From the NCBI GenBank assembly GCA_002070215.1, contig MWCV01000001.1:1-64000 (forward strand): DNA of 64,000 nt, read 5' to 3'. The notes under the pieces are model-generated. The model worked only from the letters and a program-made list of their open reading frames with translations, was not told where the DNA came from and made no database searches. The translations under genes were made by a program, and so were the position numbers. Positions 26,038 to 36,082 of this stretch are shown here, piece after piece (positions within the stretch are counted from its first letter, which is position 1; each line of letters opens with the position of its first letter). The DNA comes from Chloroflexi bacterium ADurb.Bin180. Lineage in GTDB: Bacteria > Chloroflexota > Anaerolineae > UBA2200.

Positions 26038-27168
26038 CTAGACCAGTCGCTCGTACAGAGCGGCAGTTTCCTGCACCATTCGCCCTACGCCAAAGTACTG
26101 TCGCACCCGGGCCAGACCACTGCGGCCCATTGCTGCGGCGAGAGCAGGATCACTGGCCAGGCGCAGCAACAGGCTGGCCAGCGTCGCAGCATCGCCGGGG
26201 GGATAGAGGTAGCCGGTCTCACCGTCCTGCAGCGCTTCACGCGTGCCTCCAACATCGCTGGCGATCACGGGCAAGGCCGAGGCCATGGCCTCAAGCACGG
26301 TCAACGGGAGCCCTTCCCAGCCCCGAGAGGACAATACCAGGACGTCCGAAGCCTGAAGCAGCCGGGGAATGTCCCTTCTCATCCCGAGCAGATGAACGCT
26401 AGACTTGAGTTGCAGGGCTCTTACCTGATTCTCCACTTCGCTGCGCAGTGGACCGTCGCCCACGATCAGCAGATGAGCCGAGTCTAGCTCGCTTTTTACA
26501 CTACGAAACGCTGCCAGCAGCGTGCCGAAATCCCGCGGGCGAAAGAGCCGGCAGATCGTCGTCGCCACATAAGCGTCCACAGGCAGACCCAGGTCCCTTT
26601 TGGTATCAGATTGACCCGTGCGCTCGGGTGTGAAGCGCGAGGTATCGATGCCATTCCAGATTACCTGCACCCGGAGAGGATCAGCAATTCCGGTAGAGAG
26701 CAGTGCCTGGCGCTCCGCGTTAGAGACGCACACCCACCAGTCCGTGGCCGGGGCGAGCAAGCGCTCGACGCCCAGCAGGAGTTGCCTTCGCGCAAAGGCA
26801 TAGTGCGGTGCCGCGAACCCGTGAATGCTGTAGATGCTGCGCGGGCGGCTGCCACTGGGCAATGACAGCAGTGCCAAGCGTCCGAAGAGAGCCGCTCGGG
26901 CCCCATGCAGGTGCAGGATCTGAACATCAGCCAGCAGACCTCTGAGTCTGCCCAACGCTGACACAGAGAACCCCGTAGCGAAATCGAGGCGATGAAAGAT
27001 GACTCCTTTCGCCTCCAGGTCCTCCGGCCGCACGTTGCCGCCATCTTGAGCCATACCCACCCAAACGTCATAGCCCAATTGCTGCAGGCCAGCCGCGAGG
27101 TCTCGGACGTGAGCGGCGCCTCCGCCGCGTGACGACGCCACCAGTTCCAGCACCCGGACTGCCGTCAC
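26038..27168 (-). CDS. Glycosyltransferase family 4
   Basis: 376 aa GT-B enzyme. ELVASSRGGGAAHVRDLAAGL is the N-terminal acceptor-domain loop; the donor domain has TTICRLFRPRDFGTLL, LLIVGDGPLRSEVE, then VLVLSSRGWEGLPLTVLEAM, ending in the GGTREALQDGETGYL segment. The start overlaps the stop of the upstream DUF2723 gene by 4 bp. It ends before the gap with the GT87 promoter, so it closes the transcription unit that starts further up the polysaccharide locus. Sugar and linkage unknown. Confidence 0.85.
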   Translation of the reverse strand: MTAVRVLELVASSRGGGAAHVRDLAAGLQQLGYDVWVGMAQDGGNVRPEDLEAKGVIFHRLDFATGFSVSALGRLRGLLADVQILHLHGARAALFGRLALLSLPSGSRPRSIYSIHGFAAPHYAFARRQLLLGVERLLAPATDWWVCVSNAERQALLSTGIADPLRVQVIWNGIDTSRFTPERTGQSDTKRDLGLPVDAYVATTICRLFRPRDFGTLLAAFRSVKSELDSAHLLIVGDGPLRSEVENQVRALQLKSSVHLLGMRRDIPRLLQASDVLVLSSRGWEGLPLTVLEAMASALPVIASDVGGTREALQDGETGYLYPPGDAATLASLLLRLASDPALAAAMGRSGLARVRQYFGVGRMVQETAALYERLV

Positions 27169-28607
27169 TGGCCACCTTCCTTCAGCTCGAGCCGGTGGAT
27201 TTGGCCCACTGGCACCATTCGAAACGCAGCCAGGAAGTCTCCCAGCGGATAGTAGCGCGGGTCATCGTTGGCCAGATAGAGCGGTCTCTGCCCCTTGTTC
27301 TGCCAGATGGTGTCCAGACCAGTCGGGTCAACCTGTACCACCAGCACATCAGGACGCCGCTGTTCTACCAGCTGCAGGTAGCGAAGCGGCGTTTGCAGAG
27401 TCCAATCAGCAACGAGAATCGAGTTGGCAGGCAGCAGGTCGAGAGTGCTCTCGGCAAACGCCCTGGCACCCTCGTAACCGGCTTTGGGCGGCCAAAGGAA
27501 GAAGGTGGCTGCCTCTCTGCCCGGCAGATTGCGCGAAGGGATCACGCCTGGTGCAAAGCGGTTTACTATCACCGGTGTCAGACGATACAGGGCAATCTGA
27601 AGCATCGCCGCCAGAACGGCTGCTGCCACCCAATGAGTAGCGTGCCAGCGGCCAGTCCATTGCTCAAAACCCAAACCGGCCATCAACGCAATCAGGCCAG
27701 TCGCGGGCAGGTAGAAGACATAGGACTCGAGGATACCATGGGTGGAAGAGAATGCGGCCGTGCAGACGATAATGGTCGCCAGGCCGATCAGCAACGGACG
27801 ATCTTCCCTAGACAAACGCCTCACACCGGGCAAGGCAAAGATACCCAGTAGCGGTAGCTGGTAGACCAATAGCACCAGGTGCATTGCCAGCCGGGGCAGC
27901 GAAAAGCTGAATGTCTCTACTACCACCCGGGCAGCGCCGAGGACAACATCAACGAAAAAACCTCGCGCCAGGAACCACAGGCCAAGCAGCCCAAAGGTTG
28001 AGACAAGTACCCCGGCGACCAGTGCCCTCTTCCGTTGCCCCGGAGCCAGGGCGTTCCACACCAGCCAGGCACCACCAGGCAGAGCCATGGTCAGCAACAG
28101 GTGATTGTAGGTACCTATGGCCCACACAAGCAGACCGGCATAGAGCCACAGGCGCTGTTCAGGTCCCCTTCGCCAACGGAGCAGCATCCACAGCCCGGCG
28201 AAAAAGATCAGCAGGTGCAGGGTATAGACCTCTGCCCGTACGGATTCCAACCAGAAGGTATGTGAGAGCGCCAGCCCGGCACCTGATGCCACAGCCGCGC
28301 GAACTCTGCCTCCAGCCGCCAGGGCAGCCAAGTATAGGAACGCCACAGCGCCTACACCATACACCGCCGATGCGAGGTTGGCGCGAAAAGCCGGGTTGCC
28401 CACAGGTAACCTGACAAAGAGACGTGCCAGAAGACCCCAGACAGCATGGTTCGTCAGCGTTCCCTTGGCCAGGGCTAGTTGAAACATGGCATCGTCGCCC
28501 CAGAGGACATCCGGGGCGAGGGAGATCCCGTAGAGCAGCGCAACACACAGCAGAAGGACTCCCAAGGCACGCAAAGGTCTGCATTGGAGAGAATTGTGGC
28601 TATTCAC
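27165..28607 (-). CDS. DUF2723 membrane protein (TMEM260-like glycosyltransferase)
   Basis: 480 aa from the GTG at 28607 (AGAGG 5 nt upstream). The longer frame to 28658 lies in the coding end of the upstream methyltransferase. It begins with a transmembrane helix, then an acidic loop WGDDAMFQLALAKGTL and RLPVGNPAFRANLASAVYG, the DUF2723 pattern. About ten hydrophobic segments precede a soluble C-terminal part of about 150 residues. The family resembles protein O-mannosyltransferases. It overlaps its neighbours at both ends, so expression is tied to the methyltransferase and GT4 genes. Confidence 0.8.
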   Translation of the reverse strand: MNSHNSLQCRPLRALGVLLLCVALLYGISLAPDVLWGDDAMFQLALAKGTLTNHAVWGLLARLFVRLPVGNPAFRANLASAVYGVGAVAFLYLAALAAGGRVRAAVASGAGLALSHTFWLESVRAEVYTLHLLIFFAGLWMLLRWRRGPEQRLWLYAGLLVWAIGTYNHLLLTMALPGGAWLVWNALAPGQRKRALVAGVLVSTFGLLGLWFLARGFFVDVVLGAARVVVETFSFSLPRLAMHLVLLVYQLPLLGIFALPGVRRLSREDRPLLIGLATIIVCTAAFSSTHGILESYVFYLPATGLIALMAGLGFEQWTGRWHATHWVAAAVLAAMLQIALYRLTPVIVNRFAPGVIPSRNLPGREAATFFLWPPKAGYEGARAFAESTLDLLPANSILVADWTLQTPLRYLQLVEQRRPDVLVVQVDPTGLDTIWQNKGQRPLYLANDDPRYYPLGDFLAAFRMVPVGQIHRLELKEGGQ

Positions 28608-29310
28608 CGGAACCTCTGCTCGCCCCTCGGGGAGCAACAGCGCAAAAGAGCAGGTCATTGGCCAGCATCTGTGGCCAGAGGCGAATCAGCGCGCCAGAAA
28701 CCTGCACTGGTACTACTGGCAGCAACCCGCCACCAATGCCACCAACGGGCACGATTTGGATGCTGGAGAACGCTGCCAGAAGCTGGCGCAACGCAGCAAC
28801 CGAGAACAGGCGCAGGTGAGTGGGATCCTCAGTGGTGCGGCCCCCCAGGAACGCCAGCCTCTTCCGCCAGTGGAAGGCGTTGGGAACAGAACCTACGAAC
28901 AACCCCCCTGGCGTAAGGATGCGCAGGACGTCCTGCACCAGCCTTTGAGGGTACGGCAGATGCTCCAGCAGCTCGGCAGCAACCACAACCATAAAGGATG
29001 CCGATGCAAAAGGTAAAGGAACGGAGGCCACATCAAGCCAGGTGGTTTCTATGCCCAGGTTCTTCCTGGCTGCGGCCAGCGCCTCACGGTCGATGTCCAC
29101 GCCGGTCACTCTATTGCCAGCGGTGTAGTAACTGGTGAGGGTGCCATCGCGACAGCCCAGGTCTAGCACCGTCTTGTCGGTGCCTATCCACTGTGCCAGC
29201 CGAGGACCCCTGTCCTCCAGCCGGTAACCAAAACCATATCTCTGCCTGGAGGCATGATGCTCCTGATAGGTCGTTTCGATACTGCTTTTGTTCTCTGTCG
29301 GTTCGCTCAC
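28600..29310 (-). CDS. Class I SAM-dependent methyltransferase
   Basis: 236 aa. SAM-binding motif I is VLDLGCRDGTLTSYY near 48, the acidic end of strand 2 is GVDIDREALA, motif III is VVAAELLEHLPYPQRLV and motif post-I is GGLFVGSVPN. GTG start at 29310 overlaps the stop of the flippase gene (GTGA). It probably methylates a sugar or lipid-linked intermediate of the surface glycan; the target cannot be read. Confidence 0.85.
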   Translation of the reverse strand: MSEPTENKSSIETTYQEHHASRQRYGFGYRLEDRGPRLAQWIGTDKTVLDLGCRDGTLTSYYTAGNRVTGVDIDREALAAARKNLGIETTWLDVASVPLPFASASFMVVVAAELLEHLPYPQRLVQDVLRILTPGGLFVGSVPNAFHWRKRLAFLGGRTTEDPTHLRLFSVAALRQLLAAFSSIQIVPVGGIGGGLLPVVPVQVSGALIRLWPQMLANDLLFCAVAPRGASRGSGE

Positions 29311-30845
29311 GAGTCATCGCCCTTGCTACCCGGACGGTTGGAGCCCAGTTCCTCAGAGACATAGTCGAACATCTGCTGCGGGTGAAGGATGTTGAGAAAC
29401 ACTTGTGCGTCGGCCCTGGTGAACTCACGCATCAGCACCAGCGTCGCCAGGTAACTCATCGCCCCCACCAGCGAACAGAGCAGCACGCGTGCCACCAGAG
29501 CTACCGGAACAAGGGCTCTCACCGTGCCCATGGTCAGGTACATCGCTGCTGCCGCCAGCAGTATCAGGCTGCTCCGCTTGTAAAAGGCGATGCCAGCGCA
29601 ACGCCTAGCAGCTCCAAATTGCACCAAGCCGCTGCCCAGATTCATCAACAACATGCCCAGTGCGGCGCCCAACCCCCTCAGCCCGGGCAGAGGCAACGAA
29701 CCCAACTGTACAGGAATCAGCAGCGCGTCTGCCAGCACCAGAATCACCAGGCCTACACAACTGCTCACCACCAGATCCCGCTGTCTCTCCACAGCGTACA
29801 GCACCATACGATAGGGAATGAACGCCGCGGCAGCAACGCTGCTCAATATCAACGCGACCAAGATCGCAGCAGATGGACCAAATCCCGCTCCAAGGGTCAG
29901 CTCAACGATCTCCCGGCTGAAGAAAAGCAACAGTGTCGCCACCGGCGCGAGCACCAGCAACAGGTAGCGTTCCGCTACATAGGTGCGGTTGCGCATTTCT
30001 TCCCAATTGCCTCTGGCCGCATCAGCAGAGACCCGGGGTAGAAACGGAACTGCCACGGCAGAGGCCACGCGGTCGATCACTAGGCTGAATCCCAGGACTG
30101 CTGTGTAGTAGCCGACATCGGCTGCACTCCAGAAAACCCCTATTACGACAGGATTGAGGTTGGTCACAACCATACTCACGGCCGAGTTCAGCATCAGTGG
30201 AACGGCATACCTGACGTAGCTCGTCAGGTGCTCACGCGTGGCGCGTCCGATACTGTAGCCGCGGAACAGCAGACCCCCGAGAAGCAACCGGACCACCGGC
30301 TCTACCAGGTACGCACCAGAGAGAGCCACCGTGCCCAACCCGAGGAAAGCCACTGCCGCCTTGGCCACAAACGAGAGCAGGCTGCCGCCGACATCGGGGA
30401 TAGTCTCTTTGGCCGTTTCCAACCGGCCTTCGAAGGTGTGCAGGAGGACATTGGCTATGCTATGCACAGCATAGAAGAGCGCAAGAATGTAGTAGGCCTG
30501 TCGCGCCTGGTGATGGTGAATGAGTGCCTGGCCCAGATCCGGCTTGAGCCAGGGTAGGATAACTACCAGAAACAGGAAGGGGACGCAGAGCAGCCCCTTG
30601 ATCAGCAGCAGAGTCCCAATCAGCGGGGCCGGGTCCTTGTCCGACGCGGCCACTCGCGTCAAGTGCGCCTGAGCAAAGCCCAGGTCGAGAACTATGCTCA
30701 GCAGCCCCAGCAATCCCAACAGGTAGCCAATGGTACCGAGGGCCTCAGGGCCCATCCAGCGGGCAATAACAACGGTTGACAGGAACCCGAGGACCGACCC
30801 GAACATGCTGACTACAAAGAGCAGGAGGGACTTGCGAGCGGTCAA
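29307..30845 (-). CDS. Polysaccharide flippase (Wzx/MATE-like)
   Basis: 512 aa with about 14 hydrophobic segments, the usual Wzx/polysaccharide-exporter layout. The N-terminus has FLSTVVIARWMGPEALGTIG, typical of this family, and YVRYAVPLMLNSAVSMV marks the start of the second half. It would flip undecaprenyl-linked repeat units to the outer face for the Wzy/ligase step. I chose TTG at 30845 (ACGAGG 7 nt upstream), which avoids overlap with the epimerase; a GTG at 30887 would add 14 residues. Confidence 0.87.
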   Translation of the reverse strand: MTARKSLLLFVVSMFGSVLGFLSTVVIARWMGPEALGTIGYLLGLLGLLSIVLDLGFAQAHLTRVAASDKDPAPLIGTLLLIKGLLCVPFLFLVVILPWLKPDLGQALIHHHQARQAYYILALFYAVHSIANVLLHTFEGRLETAKETIPDVGGSLLSFVAKAAVAFLGLGTVALSGAYLVEPVVRLLLGGLLFRGYSIGRATREHLTSYVRYAVPLMLNSAVSMVVTNLNPVVIGVFWSAADVGYYTAVLGFSLVIDRVASAVAVPFLPRVSADAARGNWEEMRNRTYVAERYLLLVLAPVATLLLFFSREIVELTLGAGFGPSAAILVALILSSVAAAAFIPYRMVLYAVERQRDLVVSSCVGLVILVLADALLIPVQLGSLPLPGLRGLGAALGMLLMNLGSGLVQFGAARRCAGIAFYKRSSLILLAAAAMYLTMGTVRALVPVALVARVLLCSLVGAMSYLATLVLMREFTRADAQVFLNILHPQQMFDYVSEELGSNRPGSKGDDS

Positions 30846-30858
30846 GGTTTTGCCTCGT

Positions 30859-31860
30859 TCATGATGCCGATCCGGACGAAGAGGCACCGTGCCTCATCTG
30901 CCATTCCACTTGCGCCCTGAGCCCTTCTTCGAGAGTGGTGCGGGGGACAAAGCCCAGCTCACGATGGGCGGAGCTCACGTCGGCCCAGGTGTGCCGCGCA
31001 TCACCGTGCTGCGCATCCACGTGCTTGACGACCGCCTTGCACCCCAGGATACGTTCCAACAGAGCGATGATCTGGTTCACACTGGAGCGCGATCCTCCGC
31101 CGATATTCCACACTCGCCAGCCGGAAATCCCCCGGTCACGTACAAACTCGGCACTCGCTGGCGCGTTCAGCACCAGCAAATTGGCCTCTACGGCGTCAGT
31201 CACAAAGGTCGAGTCCCGTGTTTGCTGTCCGTCGCCGTAGATCTGGATCGTCTTCCCCACCCGGATGGCCTCGATGAAACGATGGAAGCCCATGTCTGGA
31301 CGCTGGCGAGGTCCGTAGACCGTGAAATAGCGCAGGGCAACCGTTGGCACTCCGAAATTGGCCCGGTAGAGGTAGCACAGGTGCTCTGCCGCCAGTTTGG
31401 TGACACCATAGGGCGAAACTGGCCGCGTTATGGTCTTTTCCGTGACCGGCAAGTCTGTTGCATCACCATACACCGAGGATGAAGAGGCATAGACGAAACG
31501 ACGAACCTGGCCGCCTTTACAAGCCTCCAGCAGACGTTGCGTGGCCAGGATGTTATCTTCGCTGTAGGTCTGAAAGGTCTGCCCCCAACTGGCACGGACG
31601 CCTGGCTGGGCCGCCTCGTGGAACACTACCTCAACCCCCTCCAGGAGAGGGTGCAGATCACATGAGCAGAGCGATGCCTCAACTAATCGAAAGCGAGGCG
31701 AGGTCAGGAGCGGCTGCAGGTTCGCCTGCTTGGTAGCACGCGGATAATAGTCGCTGAAGCGGTCGATGCCCACCACCTCGTGCCCTTCGGCCAACAGCCT
31801 TTCAGCGAGGTGCGAGCCGATGAATCCTGCTACCCCTGTCACCAGACACCGTGCGGACAT
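30859..31860 (-). CDS. NAD-dependent nucleotide-sugar epimerase/dehydratase (extended SDR)
   Basis: 333 aa extended short-chain dehydrogenase. NAD motif TGVAGFIGSHLAERLL near 8, active-site SSSSVYG near 127 and YxxxK in SPYGVTKLAAEH near 150. ALRYFTVYGPRQRPDM follows, as in UDP-glucuronate and UDP-glucose 4-epimerases. It converts a nucleotide sugar for the surface polysaccharide. A 4-epimerase acting on a UDP-uronic acid is most likely from RPDM, but this is an inference. ATG preceded by AGGAGG. Confidence 0.86.
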   Translation of the reverse strand: MSARCLVTGVAGFIGSHLAERLLAEGHEVVGIDRFSDYYPRATKQANLQPLLTSPRFRLVEASLCSCDLHPLLEGVEVVFHEAAQPGVRASWGQTFQTYSEDNILATQRLLEACKGGQVRRFVYASSSSVYGDATDLPVTEKTITRPVSPYGVTKLAAEHLCYLYRANFGVPTVALRYFTVYGPRQRPDMGFHRFIEAIRVGKTIQIYGDGQQTRDSTFVTDAVEANLLVLNAPASAEFVRDRGISGWRVWNIGGGSRSSVNQIIALLERILGCKAVVKHVDAQHGDARHTWADVSSAHRELGFVPRTTLEEGLRAQVEWQMRHGASSSGSAS

Positions 31861-31893
31861 ACTCCTCCTATGCTACCGTAACTCTGCCTGGCA

Positions 31894-32529
31894 CTATGGG
31901 CAGGAGCTGGTTTTTTGCAGCACAACGATGCCATGCGTGTTGCGAATACCCAGATGGTGTGCAAGAGCATGCGCCAGCCATTCCAAGTGCAGCTTGCCAA
32001 AACCACGGATCCCGCCAGACAGCTCTCGCTCCGCAACAAGCCGGTAATACTGCAACTCCTCAATCAGCACCCGACGGACCCACTTGTTAGAATAGGGGCG
32101 CACGTGGTCCGGCTTGTCCCAAAAGCTCTGTACATTCTTGGTAGTAGTGATCACCAACAGGCCTTTGGCTGCCAGCACTCGTGTCACCGCCTCAAGAATC
32201 ACAAAAGCCTGTTCCAGGTAGAAATGCTCCAGAACATCCTTCATCAGAATCCCATCGAACGAGCCGGCAGCGAATGGCAGCGCTTCGCCAGTGCCAAGAA
32301 TCAAGTTGCCCACGCCACGGTTATGGGCTGCCAACAGGCGCGCAGATTCGACATCCAGTCCCACAAAGCGCTGCGGATAGTGCTCCTCGAAGAACGCGTC
32401 CCCGCATCCCAGGTCAAGGATGCGCTTGCACAGCGCCGTATCAAAGGCCCGCAGTGCATACCTGGCAGCGTATAAGGATGGTGTAACTTCCGCTTTGGGC
32501 AATGCCCGCACGTAGGCTTCTTGGGGCAT
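31894..32529 (-). CDS. Class I SAM-dependent methyltransferase
   Basis: 211 aa. Motif I is RILDLGCGDAFFEEHYP near 37, acidic residue in FVGLDVESARL, motif III GILMKDVLEHFYLEQAF and post-I AKGLLVITTTKNVQSFW. The layout matches methyltransferase type 11 enzymes found in glycan clusters. It lies between a GT4 and the epimerase on the same strand. Its target is unknown. Confidence 0.83.
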   Translation of the reverse strand: MPQEAYVRALPKAEVTPSLYAARYALRAFDTALCKRILDLGCGDAFFEEHYPQRFVGLDVESARLLAAHNRGVGNLILGTGEALPFAAGSFDGILMKDVLEHFYLEQAFVILEAVTRVLAAKGLLVITTTKNVQSFWDKPDHVRPYSNKWVRRVLIEELQYYRLVAERELSGGIRGFGKLHLEWLAHALAHHLGIRNTHGIVVLQKTSSCP

Positions 32530-32568
32530 AGTCTTTCACGCCTCCACGCTATGTCGAGCCAACCTCAC

Positions 32569-33714
32569 CTACCTGGAGACCATGGCAACGAATGTCTGTA
32601 CGACCCTGTCCTGCGCATAGTATTGTACATTGGCATGACCCTCGCGGACCAGGCTCTCGTGCAGGATGTGATCAGTCAACAACCGAATTACAGACACAGC
32701 CATTCGCTGAACGTCTCCCACTGGCACGATGAATTGCGCCTGCTCAGGCGTCAGAATGTCTCGCACTCCGCCAACATCTGTGGTAACAAAGGGGCAGCCG
32801 GCAGCCATGGCTTCCAGTAACGTTCTGGGAAAACCTTCCTCGGTCGAAGGAACCATATAGACGTCCGCTGCCGCAAAGTAACGAATCGCGTCGCGATTGG
32901 GGATTCCACCCACCTGGCGCACTACATCCCCCAGGCCGGCTGCTCGAATCTCTGCCAACAATCTTGCCTCGTATGGCCCGCTACCCGCCGCCACCACCAG
33001 AGGCGAGGGCTGCCCGACGGATCGCGCCAAGATCTCCCGAGCAATGGGAACGATGTAGTGAGCCCCCTTGCGCTCCACAACTCGGTGCAAGAAGAGGATA
33101 ATCTGCTGATGCGTAGGCCAACCGAGTTCGGCGCGCAGAGCGGCCTTTTCGGGAAGGTTTTCGAACCGCTTCAGATCCACCCAGTTTGGCATCACTCGTA
33201 CCGAGGACAGGTTCAGATTATACCCGTTGCTGTAGTAGCGGGCCATGGTCGGCGTACCTGTTACCAGGTGATGCACCAGATGCAGAGCCAGCCCAAGGAG
33301 ATACTGATTGCGCAGCTTGAGCTTCCAGTCGGACCAAGTTTTCGGCCGCGCCGGCACAAAGTCAAGGGTATGCACGCAATTCCAGTAGAAGGATTCTCCT
33401 CCCAGCAGGCGCGTGACGAGCGCCGACAGAATGGCTCCGGAGACAGAGTAGTGACTGTAGAAGACCCGGTAGCCATGTAACCTGGCCAACAACATCACCA
33501 CCCCAACTTCGATGGCTCGGAGGACAGGTATCTGCAGTCGACGACGGTGTACCCTGATGCCAGGAAAAGACGGGGTCCCTTTGGCCCGTTCGATGATCAA
33601 CCACACCTCTGCCTGCCTGGCCACTGCCTGCAAAAAGCCATAGATGTGGTACAGGTGCTCCTGCGAGTTCGCATCGTAGGTTGGCAGCACATAGACCAGC
33701 CTGGTCTTGCTCAT
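32569..33714 (-). CDS. Glycosyltransferase family 4
   Basis: 381 aa. The start ATG at 33714 overlaps the stop of the upstream GT4 as ATGA; the longer frame to 33768 is a shadow. N-terminal LVYVLPTYDANSQEHLYHI, donor domain IILFLHRVVERKGAHYIVPI, VVAAGSGPYEARLL and VYMVPSTEEGFPRTLLEAM. This E-x7-E region and GGVRDILTP place it in GT4. It is the last of four consecutive GT4 genes. Substrates are unknown. Confidence 0.85.
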   Translation of the reverse strand: MSKTRLVYVLPTYDANSQEHLYHIYGFLQAVARQAEVWLIIERAKGTPSFPGIRVHRRRLQIPVLRAIEVGVVMLLARLHGYRVFYSHYSVSGAILSALVTRLLGGESFYWNCVHTLDFVPARPKTWSDWKLKLRNQYLLGLALHLVHHLVTGTPTMARYYSNGYNLNLSSVRVMPNWVDLKRFENLPEKAALRAELGWPTHQQIILFLHRVVERKGAHYIVPIAREILARSVGQPSPLVVAAGSGPYEARLLAEIRAAGLGDVVRQVGGIPNRDAIRYFAAADVYMVPSTEEGFPRTLLEAMAAGCPFVTTDVGGVRDILTPEQAQFIVPVGDVQRMAVSVIRLLTDHILHESLVREGHANVQYYAQDRVVQTFVAMVSR

Positions 33715-34928
33715 TGGCAAAGCCCCTGACCCTGGGCCTTCTTGCCACAGGCAGCCGTTGTCTCCCACAACTCGCTGAAACCAGCGAGGAGCCTGTCGGG
33801 GGAGTACAGGTCCAGAATGTGCGCCCGCGCCTTCTCGCCCATACTCATGGCCCTGGCCCGGTCGCCCAGCAAACCTCTCAGGCGCCCCGCCATCGCCGCC
33901 GAGTCGCCGATGGGCACGATGTAACCGGTCTTGCCATCGACAATTGTATCCACAGCACCACTTACGGCTGTGCTCACTACCGGTCTGGCAGAGGCTGCTG
34001 CTTCAGCCAGCACCCGTGCGTTTCCTTCGTACAGCGAAGACAGGACCAGGACATCGCAGGCCGCGTAGTAGGCCGGCAATTGATCATAGGCCACTGCTCC
34101 GGCAAAGATCACCCGGCTGGCCAGTCCCAGAGCCGCGGCTCGCTCTTTCAGCTCCTGCTCTAACGGGCCACTGCCAACAATGAGCAGTGTGGCAGACGAG
34201 TATTCCTCGCCCAGTCCGGCAAAGGCCCGCAGCAGCATGGGGACGTCCTTCTGTGGCACCAGACGAGCCACCAGAAGAACCAGCCTCTTCCCCGTGTGCT
34301 TTCCAGCAGCGAGTGATCCCTCTTCCCGCAAGTACTTGTTCCGGACAGCCTGGCCATTCCCCTGCAAGAAGCGTCCAAAATCGGAGAGCGACGGCAGATT
34401 CCAGATGCATTGCTCAGAAACCCCCAGGCGCACCAGCTTCTGCTTCTCCGCAGCGCTCACAACGCGAAACGTCGCCGCCCGTCGGATGAGCCAGTGGGCC
34501 AGCAGATTCAGAGCACGATAGTAAGGCTTTTCAGCCAGCCACAGAGGATTGTCCACCGCATCGGCAACGAATTGCAGGCTCAGTGGCAACCCGTAGCGCT
34601 GCGCAATCAGATAGCCAGCCAGGCCGGTGATGAAAGGATCCTGGGTCGAGACAGCCTGAATGTTCTCTTCACGTACGATCCGCCATCCGGTGCGAACGGC
34701 TTCGACCAGGTAGCCGGCCATGCCCCTGCTCCGGCAGGGCGACACCCAGAAGTTGTGCGCTAGCTGAAGCCGCGCCGGCACCGACCCTGAAGGGGGAGCC
34801 CGCGTAATCAGGTGATAGTGCTCCAGAATCGATGCATACCTGAGCTGACGTTGGTGAGTATCACCCTGAACCTCTCTTGCGGGCAGGGCAATGGTCGGGT
34901 CGTTGCCCACAGCAAGCAGGCGGATCAT
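33711..34928 (-). CDS. Glycosyltransferase family 4
   Basis: 405 aa GT-B enzyme. The donor domain shows LVLLVARLVPQKDVPMLL, LLIVGSGPLEQEL and VLVLSSLYEGNARVLAEAA, followed by GAVDTIVDGKTGYI. It overlaps both neighbouring GT4 genes by 4 bp. The N-terminal half is rather divergent, with no clear GGxE loop, which suggests a different acceptor from the others. Confidence 0.84.
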   Translation of the reverse strand: MIRLLAVGNDPTIALPAREVQGDTHQRQLRYASILEHYHLITRAPPSGSVPARLQLAHNFWVSPCRSRGMAGYLVEAVRTGWRIVREENIQAVSTQDPFITGLAGYLIAQRYGLPLSLQFVADAVDNPLWLAEKPYYRALNLLAHWLIRRAATFRVVSAAEKQKLVRLGVSEQCIWNLPSLSDFGRFLQGNGQAVRNKYLREEGSLAAGKHTGKRLVLLVARLVPQKDVPMLLRAFAGLGEEYSSATLLIVGSGPLEQELKERAAALGLASRVIFAGAVAYDQLPAYYAACDVLVLSSLYEGNARVLAEAAASARPVVSTAVSGAVDTIVDGKTGYIVPIGDSAAMAGRLRGLLGDRARAMSMGEKARAHILDLYSPDRLLAGFSELWETTAACGKKAQGQGLCQ

Positions 34929-36082
34929 AGCTTTGCCCCGCCCGCGGTCTGGATGAGCACTGCTTCAGTTGCCTCCACCATATTGTGCAACGAAAAGCGC
35001 TCCGGTATCGAGGCCGGCGAAACCGGAAGCCGCGCTATCCAGGTGTGAATCGCCTCGACCAACAGTGCCGGCTTGCCGACCGGGATGAGCTGTGCGTTGG
35101 CCAGGTCCCGTACGACTTCACTGGTGCCTCCCGCATCGGTGGCAATCACCGGCAGTCCGGCGGAAGCTGCCTCTAGAACCACGTGGGGCAGACCCTCATA
35201 GGTCGAGTTCAGAATGAACAGGTCGCAGGCCCGCAGCAAAGAGGCCACCCGCTCTCGAGGCACTGTTCCGAGGAATCGGACGCGGTCCGATACTCCCAGT
35301 TGTGCCGCCAGTGCAGTCAATTCGCCATAGAGCGGGCCATCTCCGACAATTACCAGACCAACATCGGAGCCCAACTCGGGAAGGGCGCAGATCAAGCCAT
35401 CTACCCCCTTCCAGCCAGTGAGGCGACACACGGTGATCAGCAAGTACCTGGCAGCCAGGCCGATCTCAGCTCTGACCTCCCTATCCTGACTATTGTATCC
35501 CTCGGCCGCCGCGATTCTTTCAAACGAGTTGTAGATGACCTGCACTCGCTTCTCTGGCAGTCCCCAGTGCTCGGTCAGCATTCGCTTGAGGTATTCACTG
35601 GGCACGATGATCGAGTCCATGCGCTGGTAGCTCCAGTTTCGCCTCCAACGCATCAATTCTACTTTCCAAGGGTAACGCCCGGTCTGGAACGAGTCTATAT
35701 CATCGCTGATCCAGCCCTTGTCCCGGCAGCGCTCCCACGCCAGGTCGCCGACGACCTTGGCCACTACCGGACGGCGCAGAATCGTATTGACCAGGGCTGT
35801 CTCGGTCACCAGTCCATTGGCATAGATCACGTCAGCCTCTCTGGCGCATTTCCAAACGGTCTGGAGCGTGCGCGGGAAGCGACGCCACTGCGGAGGCGCA
35901 GCCGACACACGGACAACACGGAATGGGTATTGATCTCGGTCATCGGACTGGAGGGCCACCGTGTAGGTGACCACCGTAACCTGATGCCCCAACTTGACCA
36001 GCTCACTGGCGATGCGCGGCACATAGGTAGCTGGCCCGCCGACATCTGGCGGAAAGATGTCCGAGGTGATCAGGATGCGCAT
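34925..36082 (-). CDS. Glycosyltransferase family 4
   Basis: 385 aa. N-terminal ITSDIFPPDVGGPATYVP is the canonical GT4 acceptor loop; the donor domain has LITVCRLTGWKGVDGLI, LVIVGDGPLYGEL and LFILNSTYEGLPHVVLEAA with GGTSEVVRDL. It overlaps the previous GT4 by 13 bp and the next by 4 bp, so the four GT4 genes form a tight series. The acceptor domain resembles mannosyl/galactosyl transferases of this family, but the sugar cannot be assigned. Confidence 0.86.
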   Translation of the reverse strand: MRILITSDIFPPDVGGPATYVPRIASELVKLGHQVTVVTYTVALQSDDRDQYPFRVVRVSAAPPQWRRFPRTLQTVWKCAREADVIYANGLVTETALVNTILRRPVVAKVVGDLAWERCRDKGWISDDIDSFQTGRYPWKVELMRWRRNWSYQRMDSIIVPSEYLKRMLTEHWGLPEKRVQVIYNSFERIAAAEGYNSQDREVRAEIGLAARYLLITVCRLTGWKGVDGLICALPELGSDVGLVIVGDGPLYGELTALAAQLGVSDRVRFLGTVPRERVASLLRACDLFILNSTYEGLPHVVLEAASAGLPVIATDAGGTSEVVRDLANAQLIPVGKPALLVEAIHTWIARLPVSPASIPERFSLHNMVEATEAVLIQTAGGAKL